A stretch of 7,334 nucleotides of DNA from a bacterium. GTDB taxonomy: Bacteria > JAHJDO01. Under the pieces are notes generated by a model. It was not told where the DNA came from, ran no database searches, and saw nothing but the letters and a program-made list of their open reading frames with translations. Of this stretch, positions 1 to 5,306 are shown one piece after another (within the stretch, counting starts at the first letter, position 1; each line of letters opens with the position of its first letter). The DNA lies in the NCBI GenBank assembly GCA_030671985.1, contig DAOVHI010000068.1, positions 1 through 7,334 of the forward strand. Direction: 5' to 3'. A program made the translations under genes and the position numbers.

Positions 1-126
1 AAAGATTTTGAAAAAAAGCTGCATCCAAAGAAGATATTTGCTATTTCCGCACTCACCGGAGAAGGAATAAAAGATTTAATAAATCACGTTGACAAATTGC
101 TGAACAATGAAGAGAGACAACTATGA
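1..126 (+). CDS. obg: GTPase Obg/CgtA, C-terminal fragment (5' end outside window)
   Basis: Frame 1 is open from the first base to a TGA at 124-126 and gives the last 41 residues of a protein. The stretch around residues 14-24 (FAISALTGEGI) matches the G5 guanine-recognition motif (SA-x-T/K-GEG) of Obg/Era-type GTPases, followed by a short amphipathic helix ending in EERQL. Obg is a ribosome-associated GTPase acting in large-subunit assembly and stress control. I assign Obg rather than another TRAFAC GTPase mainly because obg commonly precedes proB-proA-nadD in bacteria. The protein ends about 20 residues after G5, so it has no extra C-terminal OCT domain as seen in some Firmicutes. The stop codon shares four bases (ATGA) with the proB start, which suggests translational coupling. 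The identification is good but rests on a short fragment. Confidence 0.72.
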   Translation, partial: KDFEKKLHPKKIFAISALTGEGIKDLINHVDKLLNNEERQL

Positions 127-920
127 ATAGAAAAGAATTAATAAAAAATGCTAAGTGTGTGGTTATTAAGATAGGTACATATGTGCTGACCTCAGATACA
201 GGACTAAATAGAGCCAGAATATCTCATATTGCTGAAGAAATAGTAAAACTGCGAAAGCTAAATATTAAGGTAATTATTGTGTCCTCAGGAGCTATAGGCG
301 CAGGCATGAAAGCTTTAGGTATTAAGAAGCATTCATTGACAATATCAAAAAAACAAGCTGTTGCTGCTGTAGGTCAGAATAAATTAATGCATACTTATGA
401 GGGGATTTTTAAAAAAAGCGGCTATCATACTGCGCAGATTCTGCTTACAAGAGATGACCTTAAATCCAGACCTAGATACCTCAACATACGCAATACAATA
501 ATGGAACTATTTAAAGAAAATGTCATTCCTATTGTTAATGAAAACGATACTGTTGCAACTGAGGAAATTAAGTTTGGCGATACTGATACTCTTTCTGCAC
601 TTGTTGCTAATCTCCTGAACGCGGACATTTTAATCATGCTTTCTAATATTGACGGACTATTTACCGTGGATCCTAAAAAAGATAAGCAAGCTTCTCTTAT
701 ATCAGAAGTGAATAAAATTCGATCTAAAATAGAGTCGTATGCTTCCGACTCAAAAACGGGAACCGGAGGAATGCTGACAAAAATGACTGCGGCCAAAATG
801 GGAACACAGTCAGGAGTAACCGTAATAATAGCCAATGGGCTAAAAAAGAATACTCTTTCCAGAATAATGAATGGAGAAAAAGTCGGTACAATCTTTCTCC
901 CAAAAACGATGATATTATGA
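123..920 (+). CDS. proB: Glutamate 5-kinase, short form without PUA domain
   Basis: This enzyme phosphorylates L-glutamate with ATP to gamma-glutamyl phosphate, the first and usually feedback-controlled step of cytoplasmic proline synthesis. The 265-residue product is a single amino-acid-kinase fold. Visible motifs are the N-terminal IKIGTYVLTS (15-24), VSSGAIGAGM (53-62), QAVAAVGQNKLM (78-89), TRDDL (109-113), PIVNENDTV (136-144), FGDTDTLSALVANLL (151-165) and GTGGMLTKMTAA (213-224). The E. coli enzyme (about 367 residues) carries a C-terminal PUA domain that is absent here. The FGDTDTLSA motif has Thr154 where Asn is commonest. The ATG at 123 overlaps the obg stop, and a GAAGAGAG sequence just upstream may serve as a weak ribosome binding site. 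The stop sits in an ATGA (917-920), a typical coupling junction, but the next gene in the operon order, proA, now starts 670 bases later, behind vapBC. Confidence 0.96.
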   Translation: MNRKELIKNAKCVVIKIGTYVLTSDTGLNRARISHIAEEIVKLRKLNIKVIIVSSGAIGAGMKALGIKKHSLTISKKQAVAAVGQNKLMHTYEGIFKKSGYHTAQILLTRDDLKSRPRYLNIRNTIMELFKENVIPIVNENDTVATEEIKFGDTDTLSALVANLLNADILIMLSNIDGLFTVDPKKDKQASLISEVNKIRSKIESYASDSKTGTGGMLTKMTAAKMGTQSGVTVIIANGLKKNTLSRIMNGEKVGTIFLPKTMIL

Positions 921-933
921 TGCGATTTTCCTC

Positions 934-967
934 TTGTAATACACATATTTTACTGGTATTATGTGTA
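934..967 (+). promoter_or_regulatory. Putative vapBC promoter with overlapping palindromic operator
   Basis: A sigma-70-like promoter is visible: TTGTAA at 934-939, a 17-base spacer, and TATTAT at 957-962 with the extended -10 TG at 954-955. It predicts transcription from about 969, some 20 bases before the vapB start. Overlapping it is a perfect 8-base inverted repeat, TACACATA (940-947) and TATGTGTA (960-967), with arm centres 20 bases apart, close to two helical turns. A second, nested dyad is TAATAC (937-942) and GTATTA (956-961). VapB antitoxins of the ribbon-helix-helix class normally bind such palindromes and repress their own operon, so this is a natural autoregulatory operator. There is no U-run after it, so it is unlikely to be a terminator for proB. 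The sequence is seen directly; the function is inferred. Confidence 0.6.
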
Positions 968-989
968 GAATAAATTGGAGGTAATTGTT

Positions 990-1193
990 ATGGGGCGTAC
1001 AAATGTTGTTCTTGATGACAAACTTGTTGCTAACTGCCGGGAAGTAACAGGAATAAAGACTTGCAGAACATTAATTGATTATGCGTTACATGAGCTACTT
1101 AGACATGAGTCTCAGTCAAAAATTCTTGGACTTAGAGGAAAGATTGTTTGGGAGGGAGATTTAACAACCTGGCGTCAGGGACGTAGCGCATAA
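990..1193 (+). CDS. vapB: VapB-family antitoxin, ribbon-helix-helix type
   Basis: A 67-residue antitoxin expected to bind and neutralise the VapC ribonuclease and to repress its own promoter. The N-terminal part, GRTNVVLDDKLV (2-13) followed by the helix-turn-helix stretch VTGIKTCRTLIDYALHELLR, fits the beta-strand plus two helices of a ribbon-helix-helix DNA-binding fold. The C-terminal ILGLRGKIVWEGDL is the conserved toxin-binding tail of this VapB family (usually LRGKIxWEGDL). I chose the ATG at 990 because GGAGG at 977-981 lies 8 bases upstream. An in-frame TTG at 975 would put the Shine-Dalgarno sequence inside the gene. The TAA stop shares one base with the vapC ATG (TAATG), the usual tight coupling of antitoxin and toxin. 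The gene has its own upstream promoter and palindrome. Confidence 0.93.
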   Translation: MGRTNVVLDDKLVANCREVTGIKTCRTLIDYALHELLRHESQSKILGLRGKIVWEGDLTTWRQGRSA

Positions 1194-1594
1194 TGGTCAT
1201 AGTAGATACAACTGTGTGGATTGATTTCTTTAGAGATTGCCAAAAGCCTCATGTTTCAGTGTTGGAATCTTTTATTAGACAAAAGGAGAATCTCTGTATT
1301 TGCGGTATAATTTTAACAGAAGTTCTTCAAGGCATTCGGGAGAAAAGAGATTATGAGAAAACCAAGAATCTATTTGATAAGTTAATTTTTCTTCCTATGA
1401 CACATACTACCTTTATTAAATCAGCAGAAATTTACCGCTTACTCCGTAGCAGAGGAATTACTGTTAGAAAACCTGTTGATTGTATGATTGCCTCAGTTGC
1501 AATTGAGCACAAAATACCGCTTCTCCATAATGATAGAGATTTTGACCCGATTGAAAAACACTGTGGTTTGAAATCGGTAAAAACATATGATTAA
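1193..1594 (+). CDS. vapC: VapC toxin, PIN-domain endoribonuclease
   Basis: A 133-residue PIN-domain protein, normal length for VapC, predicted to be a Mg2+-dependent RNase that cleaves tRNA or rRNA when not held by VapB. The acidic metal-binding residues are in place: Asp5 in VIVDTTVWIDFF, Glu43 in ILTEVLQG, Asp96 in KPVDCMIASVA, and Asp114/Asp116 in LLHNDRDFD. The toxin therefore looks catalytically intact. It starts at the ATG overlapping the vapB stop by one base and so depends on vapB translation. Its TAA stop (1592-1594) lies inside proA, which begins at 1587, giving an 8-base overlap in another frame. Target RNA cannot be told from the sequence. Base composition looks like that of the neighbours, so there is no visible sign of very recent transfer. 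Confidence 0.93.
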   Translation: MVIVDTTVWIDFFRDCQKPHVSVLESFIRQKENLCICGIILTEVLQGIREKRDYEKTKNLFDKLIFLPMTHTTFIKSAEIYRLLRSRGITVRKPVDCMIASVAIEHKIPLLHNDRDFDPIEKHCGLKSVKTYD

Positions 1595-2837
1595 AAATCT
1601 AGCTAAGAACGCCCAAAACGCAAAAGATGCATCAAGAGTGCTGGCAACTCTTTCAACAGAAGAAAAAAACGAAGCTCTTCTGGCTATTGCCAAAGGTATT
1701 GAGAAAAACAAAGCTAAAATTTTATCTGCGAATCTTATTGATATTAAAAACGCAAAAAAGAACAACCTGTCTCATGCTTTAATAGATCGTCTAACTTTAA
1801 CTCCAAAACGAATAAAAAATATTTGTAAATCTCTAAAACAGCTAACTAAACTCCCAGATCCTGTTGGCAGAGTGCTTAGCAAGATAACCAGACCAAATAA
1901 ATTAAGAATAGAAAAGGTAAGTGTGCCTATTGGGGTTATAGGTATAATCTATGAATCTCGGCCAAATGTCACGGTGGATGCAGCGAGCCTCTGTCTTAAA
2001 GCAGGTAATGCTGTAATCCTTCGCGGAGGAAAAGAATCCATAAATTCAAATATTACTTTATCCCAAATAATGATAAACAGCCTGAGTAAAACGAAAGTTC
2101 CTTCTGACAGCATACAAATGATAAAAAGTACTGACCGAAAAATAGTGAATCATCTGTTGAAAATGGATAAATACATTGATCTTATAATTCCGCGCGGAGG
2201 AAAAGGTCTTATACAATTTGTTGCGAAGAACTCTACTATTCCTGTAATTAAACATAGTGACGGAATATGTCATACCTATATTGACAAGGATGCAGATATT
2301 GATATTGCAAAAGCAGTATGTTTTAATGCAAAAGTTCAGCGTCCGGGGGTATGTAATGCGATGGAAACCCTTCTTGTTCATAAAGATATCGCAAAAGACT
2401 TTCTTCCTCAGATGATAGATATGTTTAGGAATGCTGGAGTTGAAATAAGAGGCTGTGAAAAAACTAAAAAACTTGTTTCTAAAATAAAACCTGCAAAGAC
2501 AAAGGACTGGTCAACCGAATATCTTGATCTAATACTTTCCATTAAGATAGTGTCCTCTGAAGAAGAGGCAATTAATCACATCAATACATATGGATCATGC
2601 CATTCTGACGCTATAATTACAAAAACCAGTTCATCAGCAGACAGGTTTCTGAAAGAAATCGATTCTGCTACTGTATACGTTAACTCGTCTACTCGATTTA
2701 CTGACGGCGGGGAATTTGGATTGGGCGCCGAAATTGGTATAAGCACAGGCAAACTACACGCCAGAGGACCTATGGGACTGGAAGAGTTAACAACATATAA
2801 GTATCTTGTTTTTGGTAAAGGACAAGTACGAGAGTAA
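1587..2837 (+). CDS. proA: Glutamate-5-semialdehyde dehydrogenase (gamma-glutamyl phosphate reductase)
   Basis: The second enzyme of proline synthesis reduces ProB-made gamma-glutamyl phosphate with NADPH to glutamate 5-semialdehyde, which cyclises to pyrroline-5-carboxylate. The 416 residues match full family length. Motifs are ASRVLATLSTEEKNEAL (15-31), IGIIYESRPNVTVDAA (118-133), NAVILRGGKE (141-150), IIPRGGKGLI (200-209), the catalytic-cysteine segment VQRPGVCNAMETLLVH with Cys256, and near the C-terminus TRFTDGGEFGLGAEIGIST and the LHARGPMGLEELTTYK block. The N-terminus aligns with the family from the first residues, so the ATG at 1587 is right although it lies inside vapC. No good Shine-Dalgarno sequence precedes it (only a weak GGTAAAA), so initiation probably relies on ribosomes finishing vapC. 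nadD follows after 3 bases. No proC is in the window. Confidence 0.97.
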   Translation: MIKNLAKNAQNAKDASRVLATLSTEEKNEALLAIAKGIEKNKAKILSANLIDIKNAKKNNLSHALIDRLTLTPKRIKNICKSLKQLTKLPDPVGRVLSKITRPNKLRIEKVSVPIGVIGIIYESRPNVTVDAASLCLKAGNAVILRGGKESINSNITLSQIMINSLSKTKVPSDSIQMIKSTDRKIVNHLLKMDKYIDLIIPRGGKGLIQFVAKNSTIPVIKHSDGICHTYIDKDADIDIAKAVCFNAKVQRPGVCNAMETLLVHKDIAKDFLPQMIDMFRNAGVEIRGCEKTKKLVSKIKPAKTKDWSTEYLDLILSIKIVSSEEEAINHINTYGSCHSDAIITKTSSSADRFLKEIDSATVYVNSSTRFTDGGEFGLGAEIGISTGKLHARGPMGLEELTTYKYLVFGKGQVRE

Positions 2838-2840
2838 ACA

Positions 2841-3422
2841 ATGCGAATTGGTATTATTGGCGGCACTTTTAATCCCATCCACTACGGTCATCTTGTAAGC
2901 GCTTCTGAGATTTGCGACAAATTTAAACTGGATAAGGTAATATTTGTTCCTTCAGCTCTTAATCCACTCAAAAACGCCTCCAATCTTGCCGAAGCTCATC
3001 ATCGTCTTAATATGATAAAATTAGCAATAGCTGATGATCCTAGATTTGAGGTTTCTGACATTGAAATAAAAAGAGGAGGCACATCCTATACTATAGATAC
3101 GATTAAAACATTTGTGAAAGACTATGGCAAAGACGTTAATATATATTTCATAATAGGCGCAGATGCTTTTCTGGAAATAAATAGCTGGGCATCTCCTGAT
3201 GCGCTTTTAAAAATGTGTAAGTTCATAGTAACGACCCGCCCGGGATATGATATTAAAGAAGCAAAACCTGTTTTTAAAAAGCTTATTAAAGTAATGAAAA
3301 TTACTTGTCTCAAAATCTCTTCTTCTGATATTCGAGAAAGGATAAAAACCGGCGCTCCGATAAAATACTTATTGTCCGAGAAGATTGAGAATTACATAAA
3401 AAAACACAAACTGTATAAATAA
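2841..3422 (+). CDS. nadD: Nicotinate-nucleotide adenylyltransferase
   Basis: NadD transfers AMP from ATP to nicotinic acid mononucleotide, giving deamido-NAD, in the cytoplasmic NAD pathway. The 193-residue product has the nucleotidyltransferase Rossmann signature GGTFNPIHYGHL (7-18, with the two His of the HxGH-type motif at 14 and 17), then VPSALNPLK (36-44), GGTSYTIDTI (79-88), FIIGADAF (103-110) and the C-terminal ISSSDIRERI (159-168), which is the family's second ATP-binding motif. Many family members have PPHK where this one reads NPLK (41-44), so the usual His is Leu; this is a modest deviation. It starts 3 bases after the proA stop with little ribosome binding site and is presumably coupled. 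It ends within 7 bases of the 3' end of the convergent RNase P RNA gene, with no separate terminator hairpin. Confidence 0.96.
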   Translation: MRIGIIGGTFNPIHYGHLVSASEICDKFKLDKVIFVPSALNPLKNASNLAEAHHRLNMIKLAIADDPRFEVSDIEIKRGGTSYTIDTIKTFVKDYGKDVNIYFIIGADAFLEINSWASPDALLKMCKFIVTTRPGYDIKEAKPVFKKLIKVMKITCLKISSSDIRERIKTGAPIKYLLSEKIENYIKKHKLYK

Positions 3423-3437
3423 AAAAATAAGCAGGTC
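3421..3437 (-). terminator. Possible rnpB 3' end: P1 helix strand plus U-tract
   Basis: Reading the minus strand, the 3' strand of RNase P helix P1 (complement of 3429-3437) is followed at once by A and a run of seven U (complement of 3421-3427). With the 5' strand at 3768-3780, P1 can extend to 13 base pairs using the first U residues. A helix followed by a U-run resembles an intrinsic terminator, but its two strands are about 330 bases apart. The U-run overlaps the convergent nadD stop codon. It could equally be only the processing point. No other hairpin is seen here for either strand. Confidence 0.3.
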
Positions 3438-3776
3438 TATAAGCCGAGTTCTGTAATAGTTGACCATCTATCTTGTACCGATATTGCCATCGGCATCTAG
3501 CGGCTCACCCAAGGGTAAAATCGAGACAAGCAGCCTCTTCCCTCTTACTTAGCCTTTCTCCGGATGGGGTTTACCATGCGCCTGACGTTACCGTCAGACC
3601 GGTGTGCTCTTACCACACCATTTCAACTTTACCAAACGTCTAATTGGACATCTGGAAGTTTGCTTTCTGTTGCACTCTCCTCGGAATTGCTTCCATCCTG
3701 TGTTACAGGACATCTTGCTTTCCGGAGCCCGGACTTTCCTCCCCAACATACATTGAGGCGGTCAACCGACCTGCTT
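3429..3776 (-). ncRNA. rnpB: RNase P RNA, bacterial type A
   Basis: This is the catalytic RNA of RNase P, which cuts the 5' leader from tRNA precursors. On the minus strand the universal P4 segments are both present: GAGGAAAGTCCGGGCTCC (complement of 3724-3741) and ACAGAACTCGGCTTATAG (complement of 3438-3455). P1 pairs AAGCAGGTC (3776 to 3768) with GACCTGCTT (3437 to 3429). P2 pairs GTTGACC with GGTCAAC, and P3 forms CCTCAA/TTGGGG. The GGTAAACCCC element near 3566-3576 fits the L15 loop that binds the tRNA CCA end. Total length about 348 bases is normal. The ends are set by P1 and are good to a few bases. The 5' end overlaps the rnhA stop codon, and I see no convincing promoter in the rnhA 3' end, so it may be cut from a longer transcript. 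Short open frames across it on the plus strand are not genes. Confidence 0.96.
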
Positions 3777-4167
3777 ATTTACATATTTTGGAAGCTAATT
3801 CATCAGCTTCCTTATTATTGGCACGTTCTATGTGTGTAATATTGAACTTTTTAAATCCGCTTTCTAGATGTTGAACCTGTTTATGTAAACGAAATAGATT
3901 ATTATCTTTGACTTTATAAACACCATTTATTTGATTTGCAATAAGCTCGCTATCTGTAAAAATAGCAATATTCTTCACGCCCATAATCAAAGCTTCCTGC
4001 ATGCCAAAAACTACAGCCATATACTCAGCTACATTATTTGTTGTAACTCCTATGTATTGAGAATATTCCTTTACTTTCTTTCCTTCATAAAAAAACACAA
4101 TCCCAATGCCTGCTTTTCCGGGATTGCCTTTAGACGCTCCATCAACATATATAGTTAACTCATTCAT
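3775..4167 (-). CDS. rnhA: RNase HI-family protein (RVT_3/reverse-transcriptase-like RNase H fold)
   Basis: Predicted to cut the RNA strand of RNA-DNA hybrids (R-loops, primers). The 130-residue product carries the four catalytic carboxylates of the fold: Asp9 in YVDGASKGNPG, Glu48 in TTNNVAEYMA, Asp72 in IFTDSELIANQI, and Asp122 in ERANNKEADELASK. It lacks the basic protrusion and the longer C-terminus of E. coli RNase HI and resembles the short archaeal/Bacillus-type RNase H-like proteins, so activity could differ. The ATG directly follows the TAG stop of the upstream zinc-ribbon gene (TAGATG), which indicates coupled translation. Its last codons and TAA stop enter the first helix of the RNase P RNA. 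A 7-base inverted repeat (3790-3796 and 3805-3811) lies in its last codons, just ahead of rnpB. Confidence 0.88.
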   Translation of the reverse strand: MNELTIYVDGASKGNPGKAGIGIVFFYEGKKVKEYSQYIGVTTNNVAEYMAVVFGMQEALIMGVKNIAIFTDSELIANQINGVYKVKDNNLFRLHKQVQHLESGFKKFNITHIERANNKEADELASKICK

Positions 4168-4887
4168 CTAATCGCTTTCCTTTACATACAGTATACGCGA
4201 ACATCTTTCACATACAGTAATTCCCTTAACGGTCTTTGCATTATTTATTACCTGTGGAGGTAATTCCATGTTACATCCTCCACACGTTCCGTCACTAATA
4301 TTCACAATGCCTATCCCGTTTTTCAAATCTCTAATTCTTTCATATCTACTTACAAAAGCATCATTTATAGTCGCGACTAAATTTTTTCGATCTTCTTTCT
4401 TTTTTTGCAGCTCCTGTTCAAGCCGGTTTATTTTCTTCTTATTCTCTTGCTCTTCCCGTTCAATTTTTTCATTTTCCAACTTAATCTCATCTGTCTTCTT
4501 TTCTATATTCTCGTGCGCTATGTCTGCTTGTTCCATAAATAAGAGTATCTCATCTTCCAATACAGAATTTTTCTCATGTATTTCTCCGATTTCGTGTTGT
4601 AGAGAAGTATATTCTTTATTCGTCTTAACAGAATACTGCTGCGTTTTATATTTGTTTATTGACTCTGACCCGCTGTCAAGTTCAACTTCTTTCAATTTTC
4701 TGTCCTTTTGAATCTCCACAAGTTCCGATTCTAAAGCGGCCAACTCATCTTTCTTTGCCTTAAAACTTTTATAATGGATATCCATTTCCCTAGGTATTTT
4801 TTTTATCTCCGCATCTAAACTTTGTATTTGCGCATCCACGTCCTGGACTTGAATCAATAACTTAATATCATCCGCTAGTCCTGTCAT
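4168..4887 (-). CDS. Coiled-coil protein with C-terminal C4 zinc ribbon (CT398/HP0958-like)
   Basis: A 239-residue cytoplasmic protein. Residues 8-180 are almost entirely charged heptad-like helix with a likely turn near 75-95, where the family motif VKTNKEYTSLQHEI (88-101) lies, giving an antiparallel coiled-coil hairpin. The C-terminus has four zinc ligands, Cys202, Cys205, Cys226 and Cys229, in GTCGGC and VCERCS. This matches the zinc-ribbon family (formerly DUF164) whose known structures are Helicobacter HP0958/FlgZ, which binds RNA and RpoN and affects flagella, and Chlamydia CT398, which binds RpoN. The precise role outside those bacteria is not settled; a nucleic-acid or sigma-factor adaptor is possible. 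AAAGGTG lies about 6 bases before the ATG. Its start overlaps the stop of the small upstream gene by four bases (ATGA), and its stop abuts rnhA. Confidence 0.88.
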   Translation of the reverse strand: MTGLADDIKLLIQVQDVDAQIQSLDAEIKKIPREMDIHYKSFKAKKDELAALESELVEIQKDRKLKEVELDSGSESINKYKTQQYSVKTNKEYTSLQHEIGEIHEKNSVLEDEILLFMEQADIAHENIEKKTDEIKLENEKIEREEQENKKKINRLEQELQKKKEDRKNLVATINDAFVSRYERIRDLKNGIGIVNISDGTCGGCNMELPPQVINNAKTVKGITVCERCSRILYVKESD

Positions 4888-5057
4888 TTATTTTCACCTT
4901 TCACTTTGTCTTGAGTACGCTTTTCTATATCTGTTTCTTTCTTTTTATAACACTCTTCACAATTATAAATCGCCCTTGCTTGTGTCCTATCATATCCTTT
5001 CTCAAGAATAATCCTCTTTACATTGAGAACCTCTTTACCGCACGTATCACACTTCAT
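4884..5057 (-). CDS. 57-residue small protein with two CxxC pairs, putative zinc-binding
   Basis: A short gene supported by a clear Shine-Dalgarno sequence (AGGAGA, complement of 5064-5069) 6 bases before the ATG, and by an ATGA overlap with the downstream coiled-coil/zinc-ribbon gene. The product starts MKCDTCGKEV and holds Cys3/Cys6 and Cys33/Cys36, the second pair in YNCEECYKKK, separated by 26 residues with a basic stretch (VKRIILEKGYDRTQARAIY). This spacing fits a single zinc ribbon or treble-clef-like knuckle. The tail from 38 on is highly charged. I do not recognise a named family. Metal-dependent binding of RNA, DNA or a protein partner is an inference from the Cys pairs and the neighbouring genes for RNase HI and RNase P RNA. 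Position suggests translation coupled to the next gene. Confidence 0.78.
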   Translation of the reverse strand: MKCDTCGKEVLNVKRIILEKGYDRTQARAIYNCEECYKKKETDIEKRTQDKVKGENK

Positions 5058-5092
5058 ATTCAATCTCCTAAAAAAGCTATTGTCATTTCCGG

Positions 5093-5164
5093 TGGGCGAT
5101 ACTGGGTTTGAACCAGTGACTTCTACTCTGTGAAAGTAGCACTCTCCCGCTGAGTTAATCGCCC
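5093..5164 (-). tRNA. tRNA-Val, anticodon CAC
   Basis: The minus strand folds into a 72-base cloverleaf: acceptor GGGCGAT/ATCGCCC perfectly paired, D-arm ACTC-AGCGGGA-GAGT, anticodon stem CTACT/AGTAG with loop TTCACAG, a 5-base variable region, and T-arm ACTGG-TTCAAAC-CCAGT. The anticodon CAC reads GUG valine codons, and the body resembles other bacterial tRNA-Val genes. The discriminator is A73. The next bases are CCG, so the CCA tail is not fully encoded and a CCA-adding enzyme is needed. The plus-strand reading would give GTG (His) but places the T-arm consensus backwards, so it is excluded. The 35 bases to the small zinc-ribbon gene hold no terminator hairpin. Confidence 0.94.
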
Positions 5165-5178
5165 CAAATTCACTGAAA

Positions 5179-5207
5179 CTTATATCACAAAAAATTTATA
5201 TTTTCAA
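5179..5207 (-). promoter_or_regulatory. Putative sigma-70 promoter for tRNA-Val and downstream genes
   Basis: On the minus strand, TTGAAA (complement of 5202-5207) is followed after exactly 17 bases by TATAAG (complement of 5179-5184), with an extended -10 TG just before it. Each hexamer differs from consensus by one base. Transcription should begin near 5172, giving a leader of about 8 bases before the tRNA 5' end, which RNase P would remove. It is the best promoter-like sequence seen in the central block. Confidence 0.6.
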
Positions 5208-5221
5208 CTTACCAAATCCAG

Positions 5222-5297
5222 TACGCCTGAGAGGATTCGAACCTCCGACACAGGGATTAGGAATCCCTTGCTCTATCCATTACTGAGCTACAGGCGC
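5222..5297 (-). tRNA. tRNA-Arg, anticodon CCT
   Basis: A 76-base minus-strand cloverleaf: acceptor GCGCCTG/CAGGCGT with a G1-U72 wobble at the end, D-arm GCTC/GAGC with an 11-base loop, anticodon stem AGGGA/TCCCT with loop TTCCTAA, variable region GTGTC, and T-arm GGAGG-TTCGAAT-CCTCT, whose terminal pair is a G-U wobble. The anticodon CCT reads the AGG arginine codon. The discriminator is A73, and the bases after it are CT, so CCA is not encoded. It begins 9 bases after the apt stop and has no convincing promoter of its own, so it is probably cut from the apt transcript. Confidence 0.96.
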
Positions 5298-5306
5298 AGA
5301 AATATT

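Noticed and set aside
940-967. Inverted repeat read as a proB terminator
   Set aside because: The 8-base AT-rich stem has a 12-base loop and no following U-run; promoter hexamers coincide with it, so an operator is more likely.
917-973. 18-codon frame starting at the ATGA of the proB stop
   Set aside because: It runs through the promoter/operator of vapBC, has no homology I recognise and is short enough to be chance; treated as a possible junction relic instead.
975-989. Longer vapB starting at TTG 975
   Set aside because: The GGAGG at 977-981 would be inside the gene and is ideally placed for the ATG at 990, which also gives the normal antitoxin N-terminus.
3564-3874. Plus-strand open frames of 91 and 76 residues
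   Set aside because: They lie mostly across the RNase P RNA gene and the rnhA 3' end on the other strand; there is no ribosome binding site and no recognisable protein.
4268-4711. 147-residue plus-strand frame rich in Ser and Phe
   Set aside because: It is the antisense of the Glu/Lys-rich coiled coil; Ser/Phe richness is the expected mirror of GAA/AAA codons.
5091-5165. tRNA-His (GTG) on the plus strand
   Set aside because: The T-arm consensus GGTTCAAAC and D-arm order fit only the minus strand, where the anticodon is CAC (Val).
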